Assembly: GCF_032813545.1 (NCBI RefSeq)
Contig: NZ_CP136520.1
Location: forward strand, 5,078,001-5,142,000
From: Nodosilinea sp. E11
GTDB lineage: Bacteria > Cyanobacteriota > Cyanobacteriia > Phormidesmidales > Phormidesmidaceae
Direction of reading: 5' to 3'
DNA length: 64,000 nt
The notes under the pieces are model-generated. The model did not search any database, had not been told where the DNA came from, and saw nothing but the letters and a program-made list of their open reading frames with translations. Below, piece by piece: positions 28,024-36,849 of the stretch (positions within the stretch are counted from its first letter, which is position 1; every line of letters begins with the position of its first letter). A program made the translations under genes and the position numbers.

Positions 28024-28220
28024 ACCTCGCCCACTGGTCGCTTAACTTTCCTTATCGTTAGAGAATAGGCTCAAGACGAACAGTGACGTGGCCAGTCACT
28101 GACTGCACAAAGCCGCCATTAATGTCTATTGCTGTTAAACCCCTGCTTCAAGCAGCCTAGGTTACTGAAAATACACAGCCTTTTGGCCAGGCAACAGTGA
28201 GGGCAGGAGGCCCCATTAGT

Positions 28221-28262
28221 CAGAGGTCAAATTGTAGGGGCAAGTTGCATTTGCCTCTCTAA
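28221..28262 (+). repeat. Dispersed palindromic repeat, core fragment C
   Basis: Core only: AGAGGTCAAATTGTAGGGGC followed by AAGTTGCATTTGCCTCT. It matches copy A almost base for base across the first 20 positions (AGAGGTCAAATTGTAGGGGC in both). Confidence 0.75.
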
Positions 28263-28368
28263 ATCTGGGGTTTGACTAAGCAGAGTTTAGTATTTTTAAT
28301 TACGAGTTATTTAAGCCTAAGTTAGCCGCATTTTTTTCATGGGAATAATAGGGTGATCTCCGATTCCT

Positions 28369-30513
28369 GTGAGAATGTGGGCTATGAATGTTGCTGTTTT
28401 GTTTACATTAGTTGCGTCGCCTGTACTTTGGTTGAGCTTAGGCTTGGGTACCGTCGCTCATGCTGTTGAAGATGAGTCGTCGGCTGGTTCAATAGATAGC
28501 GGTAATATTTTATCTGATAGTACTGACGAGAGCCTCTTTGATGAAAACCTAGAGTCAAGTGACCTAGTTGTCGGGATCGATGACGCTACTGTGGTTGATG
28601 AGGTTGAAGCAACGGCAACGCCAGACCCAGAGATCAGCCAAGCAATTATTCCTACTACCGAAACAGCGGCAGATGCCCTCAGGGTTGGCGGGCGCTTTAA
28701 CCTGGGGCATCGTAGTTCAAGTTCTGGGGCCGATGGGGTGACCAACTTGGGTGGGTTCGTTCCTCTTTGGCAAACACCAGGGCAAAATATTGTCTTTCTA
28801 GAAGGTGGCTTGCTTTTAGATAATGGCGGCCAGTTGGGCGGAACTGCTGTGGTGGGATATCGCCAGTACCTAGCCGAGCAAGATCGCACCCTCGGGGGCT
28901 ATGTCGCTTTTGACAACCGTAATACCGGAAAGGCCTCTTTCAATCAGCTGGGTTTTGGTGTCGAAAGTCTCAGCGAGACCTGGGATATTAGGCTTAATGG
29001 TTATGTACCAGTTGGTAATGCTCGTCAGCTAATTAATAGTCAGGGTAGCACCCCTGAAATGATTGGCAGCGTCCCGAGATTTGGCGGGAATTCGCTCTTT
29101 TTTGATCCTGTTCTGCAAAACCAGGTTGCCAATACCTACCAATCAGCTTTAGGGGGCTTTGATATAGAAGCTGGAGGACGGTTATTGCAATTTGCCAATG
29201 GGGGTGATTTGCGGGCTTATATTAGCCCCTACTATCTCAATGGCCCTGGTATCCAGGGTACCTTTGGTATTCGAGGTCGTTTAGCAACTCAACCCCGACC
29301 CGGCATAAACCTAGGGGTGGGGGTACAGTATGACGAAGTATTTGGCAGCAATATCTTTGGCAGTGTACAGCTCAGCTGGCCTGGTGGGCCGGGGCGCAGT
29401 GCTCGCACGCCAGAAGAACAATTGGTCGCACGTCTGGGCTCATCGATGGAACGGGCATCTACTGTTAAAGTAGACGTCCAGAATGAATTGTTGGTCAATC
29501 AGTTTGTGGAAGGGCAACCCATTCTGGCGATCAACCCCGATACCGGGGAACCTTGGGTCTTTATTCATGTAGCTAGTAATGGCAACAGCAATGGCACCAT
29601 CGAAAGCCCTTTTAGCCGCTTAGCGGATGCGATCGCCCTAGCCCAACCAGACCGCAACCACATTATTTATGTCGGTCTAGGCAATACAGCTTACATTGGA
29701 GATCTGAATACCGCGACCACCTTGCCCTTTGTTCCAGACAATGTGCGGCTATGGTCTACAGGGTTAGCCCAGACTGTAAATACCCAAATGGGACAGGTTA
29801 TGTTGCCTGGTTCGGGTACTGGTGTCTTACCGGTTGTCTTAGGCGAACTAACCCCTGGGACTGGTTCTCAGGTATCTGGCTTTATTGAAATGATTGCCCG
29901 CGGCAATGTTCTGTTTAACGGTGTTCAGTATGTTGGTGACGTTAATAGCCCTAATTTTGCTGCTTTTCTCAATCAGGTTCCCGCCTCTAGCAATGACCTG
30001 GGCAATCTCAATGTGCTCTTCAACACTAACGTTACTGCCGCTGTCAGCAACATTGAGCTATTAGCACCGTTGACATTCCTCCAAATCGCTGCAATCAACT
30101 CTCAAATCCCATTCCGGGGTTCAGTGCTCAAGATACGCGTTACGGCACCGGTTGAAGACAGTGCTTCCTTTGACTGGAATTTCCTGACTAACGAAGTTAC
30201 AGCTGGGCTCAATTTTCGTCGCAATGATTATGCGTTTATCACGGGCAATGAAAACACGTCGATTAGCCGTCTGGCGAACGTTTTTAATAGTACAACAGTG
30301 CTCTCTGTTGGCTCTGGATTTGCCAGAGAGACAGGCGAGCAAAACTTTACCTTTGCCGATAGTTTCCCCAATGGGTTGAGTTTTGTGATCGGAGTATTTG
30401 ATGCCGGTTTACCTCGAATCCTTGCAGCCAATGAACGAGACTCAGCTTTGATTTTCAATGGCCTAACGTTACCCTTTTCTCTGCAGCCCATTGAGGTGAT
30501 ACCGATCAAATAA
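28369..30513 (+). CDS. Inverse-autotransporter-type beta-barrel outer-membrane protein
   Basis: A 714-residue predicted outer-membrane protein. A Sec signal (VAVLFTLVASPVLWLSLGLG, cleavage near AHA-VED) is followed by an acidic Ser-rich linker. About residues 100-330 then show alternating beta-strand patterns typical of intimin/invasin-like barrels: VGYRQYLAEQDRTLGGYVAF, QLGFGVESLSETWDIRLNGY, GVQYDEVFGSNIFGSVQLSW. A later region has the parallel-beta-helix-like phrase NGTIESPFSRLADAIALAQP and ends with an Ig-poor C-terminus. Assignment to the inverse autotransporter beta-domain family is from pattern, not alignment. GTG, ATG and a second ATG at 28369, 28375 and 28384 are all possible starts. 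It is convergent with purD over a shared hairpin. Confidence 0.7.
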   Translation: MRMWAMNVAVLFTLVASPVLWLSLGLGTVAHAVEDESSAGSIDSGNILSDSTDESLFDENLESSDLVVGIDDATVVDEVEATATPDPEISQAIIPTTETAADALRVGGRFNLGHRSSSSGADGVTNLGGFVPLWQTPGQNIVFLEGGLLLDNGGQLGGTAVVGYRQYLAEQDRTLGGYVAFDNRNTGKASFNQLGFGVESLSETWDIRLNGYVPVGNARQLINSQGSTPEMIGSVPRFGGNSLFFDPVLQNQVANTYQSALGGFDIEAGGRLLQFANGGDLRAYISPYYLNGPGIQGTFGIRGRLATQPRPGINLGVGVQYDEVFGSNIFGSVQLSWPGGPGRSARTPEEQLVARLGSSMERASTVKVDVQNELLVNQFVEGQPILAINPDTGEPWVFIHVASNGNSNGTIESPFSRLADAIALAQPDRNHIIYVGLGNTAYIGDLNTATTLPFVPDNVRLWSTGLAQTVNTQMGQVMLPGSGTGVLPVVLGELTPGTGSQVSGFIEMIARGNVLFNGVQYVGDVNSPNFAAFLNQVPASSNDLGNLNVLFNTNVTAAVSNIELLAPLTFLQIAAINSQIPFRGSVLKIRVTAPVEDSASFDWNFLTNEVTAGLNFRRNDYAFITGNENTSISRLANVFNSTTVLSVGSGFARETGEQNFTFADSFPNGLSFVIGVFDAGLPRILAANERDSALIFNGLTLPFSLQPIEVIPIK

Positions 30514-30520
30514 GCAGACG

Positions 30521-30542
30521 GGGGGCACACTCTGTCGCCCCC
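30521..30542. terminator. Bidirectional terminator-like hairpin between barrel protein and purD
   Basis: GGGGGC (30521-30526) pairs with GCCCCC (30537-30542) over a 10-nt loop. It is located between the two convergent stop codons (30513 and 30553), so it could end transcripts from both sides. It lacks a T-tract. Confidence 0.5.
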
Positions 30543-30552
30543 GCCCTTCGCT

Positions 30553-31830
30553 CTACGAAAGCCCCTTGACCCGGTAGCCAATGTCGCGGCGATAATACAT
30601 GCCTTCAAAGCAGATTTTGTCGATCGCTGTGTAGGCATTGGCAATCGCCCCTTCAAAGGTATCGCCCAGGCCCGTCACCCCCAGCACCCGGCCGCCGTCG
30701 GCCACCACACTGTCGCCTTTGCGGCGCGTCCCGCTATGGAACACCAACGCTCCGGTGGCTGCCGCGTCGTCGAGGCCTTCAATGGCCATGCCCTTGGGAA
30801 ATTTGTCGGGATAGCCCTCAGCGGCTACCACTACACAGGCGGCAGCACCAGCCTGCCACTGGAGATCGAGTGACTCTAGCCGTCCTTCAATGCAGGCTAA
30901 AATCACCTCATCTAGAGGGGTCTCTAGCAGAGGCAGCACTGCTTGGGTCTCCGGGTCGCCAAAGCGACAGTTAAACTCTACGACCTTGGGCTCTCCAGCG
31001 GGGGTAATCATCAGCCCAGCGTAGAGCACACCACGATAGTCAATACCCCGGCGGCGCAGAGTGGCGATCGCAGGCTCTAGCACCTGCTGCTGCACCCGTT
31101 CCATCAGGGCAGCACTGAGCACCGGAGTGGGGGCATAGGCTCCCATGCCACCCGTATTTGGCCCCGTGTCGCCTTCGCCAATCGCCTTGTGGTCTTGGGC
31201 AGGCACCAGGGGGCGAATGGTTTGCCCGTCGGTCACCGCCAGCACCGAGGCCTCTTGACCAGTCATAAATTCTTCGATCACCACTTGATTGCCCGCCGCG
31301 CCAAACTTGCCGCTAAAGGCCTCGGTCACGGCCTGGGTAGCCTCCTCTAAAGTATGGGCTACGGTGACACCTTTGCCCGCCGCCAGGCCGTCGGCCTTGA
31401 CAACAATGGGTGCCCCCTGCTGCTCTAGATAAGCCAGGGCCGCCGCTTCATCTTCAAAGACAGCCGCCCGAGCGGTGGGAATACCTGCCTCAACCATTAG
31501 TGCCTTGGCCCAGGCCTTACTGGCCTCGATCTGTGCCCCAGCCTGACAAGGGCCAAACACTTTTAGGCCCTGGCCTTGTAGGTAGTCGGTGATACCTTCG
31601 GCCAGGGGTTGTTCTGGCCCCACCACGACTAGCTCCAGGTTGTTGACCAGCGCAAAGCGAGCAATGCCTTCAAAGTCATTAGCGTTCATAGCCAAGTTGC
31701 GGCAGTGGGGCAGACTGGCGGTGCCGCCGTTGCCGGGCACACAGACCACCTCGGTAATTTTGGGCGATCGCAACAGCGACCAGGCTAGGGTATGTTCACG
31801 ACCACCGCTGCCAACCACAAGAGCTTTCAC
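30553..31830 (-). CDS. purD: Phosphoribosylamine-glycine ligase
   Basis: ATP-grasp enzyme of de novo purine synthesis (phosphoribosylamine plus glycine gives GAR). The 425-residue product has the family opening KALVVGSGGREHTLAW, the ATP-grasp core (PIVVKADGLAAGKGVTVA) and the signature RFGDPETQAVLP. The open frame begins with TTG at 31836, but a GTG at 31830 aligns with the family start (MKVLVVGSGGREH), and AGGA lies 7 nt upstream of it. GTG is therefore chosen. The gene is probably monocistronic. Confidence 0.96.
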   Translation of the reverse strand: MKALVVGSGGREHTLAWSLLRSPKITEVVCVPGNGGTASLPHCRNLAMNANDFEGIARFALVNNLELVVVGPEQPLAEGITDYLQGQGLKVFGPCQAGAQIEASKAWAKALMVEAGIPTARAAVFEDEAAALAYLEQQGAPIVVKADGLAAGKGVTVAHTLEEATQAVTEAFSGKFGAAGNQVVIEEFMTGQEASVLAVTDGQTIRPLVPAQDHKAIGEGDTGPNTGGMGAYAPTPVLSAALMERVQQQVLEPAIATLRRRGIDYRGVLYAGLMITPAGEPKVVEFNCRFGDPETQAVLPLLETPLDEVILACIEGRLESLDLQWQAGAAACVVVAAEGYPDKFPKGMAIEGLDDAAATGALVFHSGTRRKGDSVVADGGRVLGVTGLGDTFEGAIANAYTAIDKICFEGMYYRRDIGYRVKGLS

Positions 31831-31937
31831 AGGCAATTCCTAAAAAAATGCGCTTTTTATTTTCCCACGTTGCTACCCAAAACAGGCGCCTCAGTAGCTA
31901 AGCTGTCAACGCCGAACCAAGAGCGGCTAAGGTTAAG

Positions 31938-33179
31938 TCACGGGGCGGCTGCTTTGCGATCGTCTAGAGCCGGCATCGCTGGTAGCTGCCGGGGCAGGGT
32001 AACGACAAAGGTAGTGCCTTGGCCAATTTGGCTAGTGACGGCGATGGTGCCCCCCATAATGGTCACTAGGGAATGCACGATCGCTAACCCCAGCCCCGTG
32101 CCGGGACGCTGCCGACGAATGGTTTGATCAACCTGGCGAAAGGCTTCAAAAATATGGGGCAGTTGCTCAGGCACAATGCCAATGCCGGTGTCGGTAACGG
32201 TCAGAGTAATGTGATCGACTTTGGCGTCGGCGACAGTGATGTGAACCCGACCGCAATCGGTAAACTTGATGGCGTTAGACACTAGGTTGGTCAGCACCTG
32301 GCGTAGGCGATGTTCGTCATTGATCACCAGAGGGTTTTCGAGGGCAAGGGTGCTCTCTAAGGTAATCGTTTTGCCCTCGGCCAGCGATCGCAGATCAGAG
32401 AGCGTTGCCTGCACCAGCTGATGCACATCGACGGTGATAGGAATGAGCGAGAGCCGCTGGGCCTCTAGTTTAGAAAGGTCGAGAATATCGTTGACCAGGT
32501 TTAACAGATTTTTGCCGTTAGTAAAAATTCGCTTCACCATTTCGCCCTGGTGCGAGGTCAGCGGTCCCTTAGACTGACTGTCGAGAATTTGCGAAAACCC
32601 TAAAATCGCGTTGAGGGGCGTTCTTAACTCGTGGGACATCGTTGCCAAAAACTCAGACTTGACCCGGTAGGCCTCCAGCAGCTTAAGGTTTTGATCTTCG
32701 ATGTAGCGCCGCTGGTTCTCTAACGCCTCGTTTTGTTGGGTTAGCAGCAGGTTGGTCTGCTGAAGCTGAGCTTGGGCTTTGGCCTCGCGCTGTTCGGCAG
32801 CATAGACCCGCAGGGCGTTGCGTAGCAACAGAGCTAAGCGATCGGGAGACACCCGCGTTTTGACTAAATAATCGCTGGCACCGGCTTTCATGAGGTCGAC
32901 GGCAATTTGCTCATCGCCCTGGCCAGTTAACACCACCAGCGGAATCGTTACCCCTTCGGCGCGCCATTGCCGAATCAGCGAAAGCCCATCCTGCTCGGGC
33001 AGTCGATAGTCTAGAAAAACACAATCGTAGCGGTAGCTACCCAAGTGGGCGATCGCCTGAGCAGCGCTGGTAACTTCGGTGACCTGCACAGCCAAATCAG
33101 CGCGATCGAGAGCTCGGCAAATGGCCATGCGATCAACCGCATCGTCATCGACTAGCAACAACTCTAGCGCTTTACCCAT
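31938..33179 (-). CDS. Response-regulator/histidine-kinase hybrid (REC-HisKA-HATPase)
   Basis: A 413-residue kinase with its receiver at the N-terminus. The receiver (1-125) has acidic residues VDDD and phospho-Asp57 in FLDYRLPEQDG. A coiled coil (125-172) links to HisKA with His183 ([14 protein letters not shown]) and an HATPase ([26 protein letters not shown]). This layout suits a kinase controlled by phosphorylation of its own N-terminal receiver, common in cyanobacterial phytochrome cascades. The frame extends to 33260, but the ATG at 33179 (MGKALELLLVDDD) begins the domain and avoids overlap with the upstream response-regulator gene. The two are very likely one operon. Confidence 0.93.
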   Translation of the reverse strand: MGKALELLLVDDDAVDRMAICRALDRADLAVQVTEVTSAAQAIAHLGSYRYDCVFLDYRLPEQDGLSLIRQWRAEGVTIPLVVLTGQGDEQIAVDLMKAGASDYLVKTRVSPDRLALLLRNALRVYAAEQREAKAQAQLQQTNLLLTQQNEALENQRRYIEDQNLKLLEAYRVKSEFLATMSHELRTPLNAILGFSQILDSQSKGPLTSHQGEMVKRIFTNGKNLLNLVNDILDLSKLEAQRLSLIPITVDVHQLVQATLSDLRSLAEGKTITLESTLALENPLVINDEHRLRQVLTNLVSNAIKFTDCGRVHITVADAKVDHITLTVTDTGIGIVPEQLPHIFEAFRQVDQTIRRQRPGTGLGLAIVHSLVTIMGGTIAVTSQIGQGTTFVVTLPRQLPAMPALDDRKAAAP

Positions 33180-33228
33180 CTGGTTTGCCCCGGTTCCCAC
33201 AGCCCACAGAGGCTGCCACTGAGTCTGT

Positions 33229-33654
33229 CTATGGAATTTCACACAGCGACCAGTATTCATTAAGGGCCGCCATTACCTCTGCAAAAATGGAAAAGGTCAC
33301 TGGCTTCAGGATATAGCCTGCCACATTTAACCGGTACGCCTCTAGGCGATCTTGGTCGGCATCGGAGGTCGTCAGTACGACGACCGGGGTCGATTTTAAC
33401 TGCTCGTCTTGGCGCAGTTCTTGTAAAAACTCTAGCCCGTTCATTTTGGGCATGTTGATGTCTAGCAGCACGAGTCGACGGTGGCCTGGCACAGCGGTAG
33501 AATCTTCGCCACGTAGCATGTTGAGGGCATCTACGCCATTTTGGGCAATGTACAGTGGATTGTCAATGCGCTCGCGCTTAAAGGCTCGCTGAACGTTCAT
33601 GACGTCCACTTCGTCGTCTTCGACGAGCAGAACATTAACAGTGCGCTTTTCCAT
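33229..33654 (-). CDS. Single-domain response regulator (Rcp1-like)
   Basis: A stand-alone receiver of about 141 residues. It has acidic pocket VEDDEVD, phospho-Asp65 in LVLLDINMPKMNG, Thr in VVLTTSD and Lys in ILKPVTF. The size, the insertion before Asp65 and the lack of an output domain resemble Rcp1, the partner of cyanobacterial phytochrome Cph1. The open frame starts at 33672, but the second Met at 33654 has AGGAG six bases upstream. It sits 49 bp upstream of the REC-HisKA gene; the pair probably works as a relay. No phytochrome gene is in the window. Confidence 0.92.
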   Translation of the reverse strand: MEKRTVNVLLVEDDEVDVMNVQRAFKRERIDNPLYIAQNGVDALNMLRGEDSTAVPGHRRLVLLDINMPKMNGLEFLQELRQDEQLKSTPVVVLTTSDADQDRLEAYRLNVAGYILKPVTFSIFAEVMAALNEYWSLCEIP

Positions 33655-33712
33655 ATCGTGCTCCTGGGACAACAGGGGAGGCTAGATTAAACCCTGCTTG
33701 ACGGACCGCTGG

Positions 33713-33744
33713 CAATCACAAGCTCTGACCAGGGCTTGTGATTG
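33713..33744 (-). promoter_or_regulatory. 11-bp hairpin in the leader of the response-regulator gene
   Basis: CAATCACAAGC (33713-33723) and GCTTGTGATTG (33734-33744) form a perfect 11-bp stem with a 10-nt loop. On the minus strand it lies about 60 nt before the response-regulator start and about 150 nt after the DUF3326 stop. It could be a terminator of the upstream gene or a leader structure. Confidence 0.5.
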
Positions 33745-33894
33745 AAGGCATTAGTGATAGCGTCTGTGGGCCGCCTCTACACTCCAATGCAGTCACGAAC
33801 AAACTCCTGTCTCGTCCATCTACAATCTGTTAACTGTAGGGTAATGCCCTTCAGCCTCCTCCAGCCCTGATTGTAAAGAGCCTAAACCAGCTTT

Positions 33895-34995
33895 CTATCT
33901 GCCCAAAGGAAGAATCTGGGGATCAGGACGAAGTTCTCTCAGGTGGGGCATTTGGGCCGTTAGGGCCTGGGGATGAATGCCCGCGCGATGGGCCGCTAAC
34001 AACCCCACCGCTTCTAGGTACGAGGCCACCCGCACCGCTGGGACACCGACCGATTCGGGACTGACGGCCAGGGCCGTAGCGTTGGCTTCGACGGCGATCG
34101 CCAGCGATCGCCGGCCTAGACTCAGCAGCGCACTGCCGCCGCAGGCACTGGCCGGTACCACGATGGCGTCTACCTGGTTGGCCCACAGCGTATCTTTGGC
34201 CTGCCCCAGTGGGGTGGGGCTAACCACAAACTGGGGGGCGCGGCTCAATCCTGCCAGCACGCAGGGCAAAAAGGTATAGCCAATTTCTTCCGCTGCCGAC
34301 TTTGCCGCAACCGAGGGATCTAACGGCAGCGGGCTCAGGGCTGGAGCGTGGGCGCAGGGCACCCTCAGGGTGCGCACCACCAGATGGCTGATCACCGCTT
34401 CAGCCCCAGCCAAGGGGTCAACCCCCTGGCCCTGGCGGTAGTCTTGCAGCACGTCACTATCGGTGTCTTCAGGAAAGCGGGCCACTACGGCGATCGCCTC
34501 GGCTCCAGCGGCGATCGCCCGCTCTGCCGCCCGCAGCAGACTGTCGGGCCGCCCAATGGTCCCCCAAGTGGCCCCAGACGTCGCCGTGCGTAGGCTTACT
34601 TCCAGGGGTGCATCGGTAACCACATAGTCAATCAAATCTAGCCCCAGCGTTGCCCGGGCTGCATCTGCTGCCTGTAGGTGTCGCCAGCGCAGATCGTCTT
34701 CGATCGCAGCATCGAGCACCAGCCCAATGCGATTGCGGTGCACGGGGCGCAGTCCCCAAGTACCCGCCGCAAATTGGTCTAGCCCATAGCCCTCCACATA
34801 GTAGGCATTGGGCAGGGGCCAGTACAACTGCGCCCCATTCATCACGTTGGGGTGAGTGATCAGCGTATCGACTACCGCTGCCATTGCCCGCGCCACCGGC
34901 AGGGCATCGCCCGCGTAGCCGCCCACGGCGGCCCCAATGCCCGTAGGCACCACCAGCACCGCAGTGTAGGGACGACGACCAGAGACAGCATGCAT
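33895..34995 (-). CDS. DUF3326 family protein
   Basis: A 366-residue protein matching the cyanobacterial/plant DUF3326 family by its motifs VPTGIGAAVGGYAGDALPVA, LITHPNVMNGAQLYWPLPNA and YYVEGYGLDQF. Gly-rich segments and a late block (LWANQVDAIVVPASACGGSA) suggest a metabolic enzyme fold, but the reaction is unknown to me. No membrane segment is seen. The stop codon of the 66-residue gene upstream (35001) nearly abuts its start, so the two are probably co-transcribed. Confidence 0.8.
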   Translation of the reverse strand: MHAVSGRRPYTAVLVVPTGIGAAVGGYAGDALPVARAMAAVVDTLITHPNVMNGAQLYWPLPNAYYVEGYGLDQFAAGTWGLRPVHRNRIGLVLDAAIEDDLRWRHLQAADAARATLGLDLIDYVVTDAPLEVSLRTATSGATWGTIGRPDSLLRAAERAIAAGAEAIAVVARFPEDTDSDVLQDYRQGQGVDPLAGAEAVISHLVVRTLRVPCAHAPALSPLPLDPSVAAKSAAEEIGYTFLPCVLAGLSRAPQFVVSPTPLGQAKDTLWANQVDAIVVPASACGGSALLSLGRRSLAIAVEANATALAVSPESVGVPAVRVASYLEAVGLLAAHRAGIHPQALTAQMPHLRELRPDPQILPLGR

Positions 34996-35000
34996 GGCAG

Positions 35001-35201
35001 TTAGGGCTTAGGGTGTGACTCAGAACGCGTGGTGACTACCGCTTCTACGGTAGCGATTTGGGTGACGGGGCTGACCTGGGTAATGGCCCAGCGCAGCGGT
35101 TCACCCCGCTCAGCCAGCCCCAGCTCGATCGCATTCACCAAATCGCCTTCAACCTTGGTTAGATCAATCTCCATCGTGATGAAGTGCGTGGCTAGCGCCA
35201 T
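35001..35201 (-). CDS. Small conserved-looking protein upstream of the DUF3326 gene
   Basis: A 66-residue frame. It might start at Met10 (MEIDLTKVEGDLVNAIELGL). The sequence has a regular alpha/beta pattern (AITQVSPVTQIATVEAVVTT) and no membrane helix. It ends five bases before the next gene's start, which supports it as a real operon member. I do not recognise the family. Confidence 0.6.
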   Translation of the reverse strand: MALATHFITMEIDLTKVEGDLVNAIELGLAERGEPLRWAITQVSPVTQIATVEAVVTTRSESHPKP

Positions 35202-35335
35202 ACCCCTGTCCTTTAAAGATCAAAGACGCAAAATACGAGCTACTACTCTACGGCATAGTCGGCCAACCGCTCCTGATACCTAGAACCCAGGACCTGAAAC
35301 CCTTCCGCAGGGTTGCCTACTTCTGCCGACACGTA

Positions 35336-35653
35336 TTAGCCCTGGCCAAACTGCTTTTGGTAGACGATGTCTTCTTTTTCCGTCTCTAGCTTGATATCAG
35401 AGCGAGGGTAGGCCACGCACAGCAGCGCATATCCTTCCGCCTGAAGTTCGGTGCTCACCCCCATGCCATCGCTTTGATCTACGTCGCCCTCTAGCACCAG
35501 AGCCGCGCAGGTGGTGCAGACCCCCGCTCCACAGGAGGTGGGCAGATCTAACCCCACGGCGTGAGCCGCCGCCAGAATGGTTTGATCGTCTGGAACGGTG
35601 ATGGTGTGAGTGGTGCCCCGGTGATGAACTTCGACGGTGTAGCTGGTAGCCAT
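35336..35653 (-). CDS. Plant-type [2Fe-2S] ferredoxin
   Basis: A 105-residue soluble electron carrier. Cluster ligands are Cys41, Cys46, Cys49 and Cys78 in the pattern C-x4-C-x2-C-x28-C (SCGAGVCTTCA, ALLCVAYP). The beta-grasp pattern covers the whole chain. The sequence between the third and fourth Cys (GDVDQSDGMGVSTELQAEGY) differs somewhat from the main photosynthetic ferredoxin PetF, so it may be a minor isoform. I give no gene number. Confidence 0.93.
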   Translation of the reverse strand: MATSYTVEVHHRGTTHTITVPDDQTILAAAHAVGLDLPTSCGAGVCTTCAALVLEGDVDQSDGMGVSTELQAEGYALLCVAYPRSDIKLETEKEDIVYQKQFGQG

Positions 35654-35730
35654 AGCGAGTTGACTGAAGTTGAGGTGAGTAAAGGGTGGTCAGTAATAGT
35701 CAGGACTTGTGCAGTCCAAACCTCAACCTA

Positions 35731-35904
35731 TCATCCCACTGGAAAGGTACGGTCAAATTCTTCTAGCAAATCGTCCATTTCTTCGATCGCCTGATTGACA
35801 TCAATCCGCAGGGTGCCCAGATCAGGCTGCTCTAGCAGTTGAATCAGGGCCTCGCGCTTAGAGCGAATGGTGACGATGCGATCGCGAATCATTTGCAGTT
35901 CCAT
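35731..35904 (-). CDS. 57-residue acidic helical protein
   Basis: The frame extends to 35994, but the ATG at 35904 (MELQMIRDRIVTIRSKREAL) has the purine-rich GGGGGAGA upstream and gives a compact two-helix, Glu/Asp/Leu-rich protein of 57 residues ending in DDLLEEFDRTFPVG. The upstream-extended residues are Cys-rich and unlikely. The function is unknown. The heptad coiled-coil appearance suggests a small binding or regulatory protein. Confidence 0.6.
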   Translation of the reverse strand: MELQMIRDRIVTIRSKREALIQLLEQPDLGTLRIDVNQAIEEMDDLLEEFDRTFPVG

Positions 35905-35984
35905 AATGTCTCCCCCATAGAGTTTCCTTCGACAGCATAAACAACTTTGAAGATGAGCCGCTAGGAAAGTCAGGGGATTGGGGT

Positions 35985-36094
35985 TCAAGGTCAAGGTTCA
36001 AGGTTTAAGGTTCAAGGTTCAAGGTTTCAACAGACACCTGGCACCTGGCACCTGACACCTGGCACCTGACGCCTGGCACCTGACACCTGACACC
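35985..36094. repeat. Two adjacent heptanucleotide tandem repeats
   Basis: The first array (35985-36029) is TTCAAGG-like with about six copies. The second (36034-36094) has period 7 of the form CACCTGG/CACCTGA, about eight copies. Heptanucleotide STRRs are known from filamentous cyanobacteria; two different unit families in direct contact is striking. They lie between the small-protein gene and the DUF2854 gene. Confidence 0.9.
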
Positions 36095-36189
36095 GAACCC
36101 CCTAAACCTACCTGCCCCCTGCCCCTCCCTACCCTTCTCCGCCACAAAACGGCATGATAGTCAGAAGTAATCTTTCCACCGAGGGCCGT

Positions 36190-36780
36190 ATGCTGGGGCG
36201 AATTAAGTTGGGGCGTATCAACCTGAGTTTGGTGCTGCTGGCCGTGGGCGGTGTGCTCACCATCATTGGCTTCATTGCCTATTTTCAAGACAACTCCACC
36301 CTCAATCTGGTCGGCTTTTTCTACGGCATTCCAGTGTTGTTGGGCGGCTTGGCACTGCGGGCGGCTGAGCTAGAGCCCGCCCCCTACACCCAGCCCACCC
36401 CACCAGAGGTGCTCAAACTGCGCGAAGAGCAGGCCACTCCTACCCAAAACCAGGTGCGCCTCGATGTCACCCGCTATCGCTACGGTCAAGAAGCTCATCT
36501 CGACGTAGCGCTACAAAAGCTAGGGCTGAGCCCCTCTGGGCAAGAGTGCCCCGAACTCAGCGGCTTGCACGAAACCGAGATCGACGGCAACTATGCCCTG
36601 GTGCTGGAGTTTGAGTCCTCCACTGTGCCGTTCTCTACCTGGGTAGACAAGCAAGCCAAGATCGAGACCTTCTTTGGCCCCAGCGTGCGGGCTCAACTCA
36701 GCCAGCCCGCCGAGGACCAGGTAAATTTAGCCCTGGTTACGCAGCTAGAGCCTGCTGCTGCCGCTGTGGTAAAAGCTTAG
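36190..36780 (+). CDS. DUF2854 family membrane protein
   Basis: A 196-residue protein with two N-terminal hydrophobic helices (LSLVLLAVGGVLTIIGFIAY, LVGFFYGIPVLLGGLAL) followed by a soluble domain of about 140 residues (HETEIDGNYALVLEFESSTV, WVDKQAKIETFFGPSVRAQL), typical of cyanobacterial/plastid DUF2854 proteins of unknown function. The frame opens at 36154, but the ATG at 36190 (MLGRIKLGRINLSLV) begins right before the first helix. A short hairpin CTAGTCT/AGACTAG (36784-36807) follows the stop. Confidence 0.82.
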   Translation: MLGRIKLGRINLSLVLLAVGGVLTIIGFIAYFQDNSTLNLVGFFYGIPVLLGGLALRAAELEPAPYTQPTPPEVLKLREEQATPTQNQVRLDVTRYRYGQEAHLDVALQKLGLSPSGQECPELSGLHETEIDGNYALVLEFESSTVPFSTWVDKQAKIETFFGPSVRAQLSQPAEDQVNLALVTQLEPAAAAVVKA

Positions 36781-36783
36781 TCT

Positions 36784-36807
36784 CTAGTCTTCGGAGTGCG
36801 AGACTAG
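36784..36807 (+). terminator. Short hairpin after the DUF2854 gene
   Basis: CTAGTCT (36784-36790) pairs with AGACTAG (36801-36807). A 7-bp stem with a 10-nt loop directly after the stop codon; weak terminator candidate. Confidence 0.4.
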
Positions 36808-36849
36808 AAGCTGGTTTGAGTTTCCCTATTACCTAGCGTATTGATCGTT

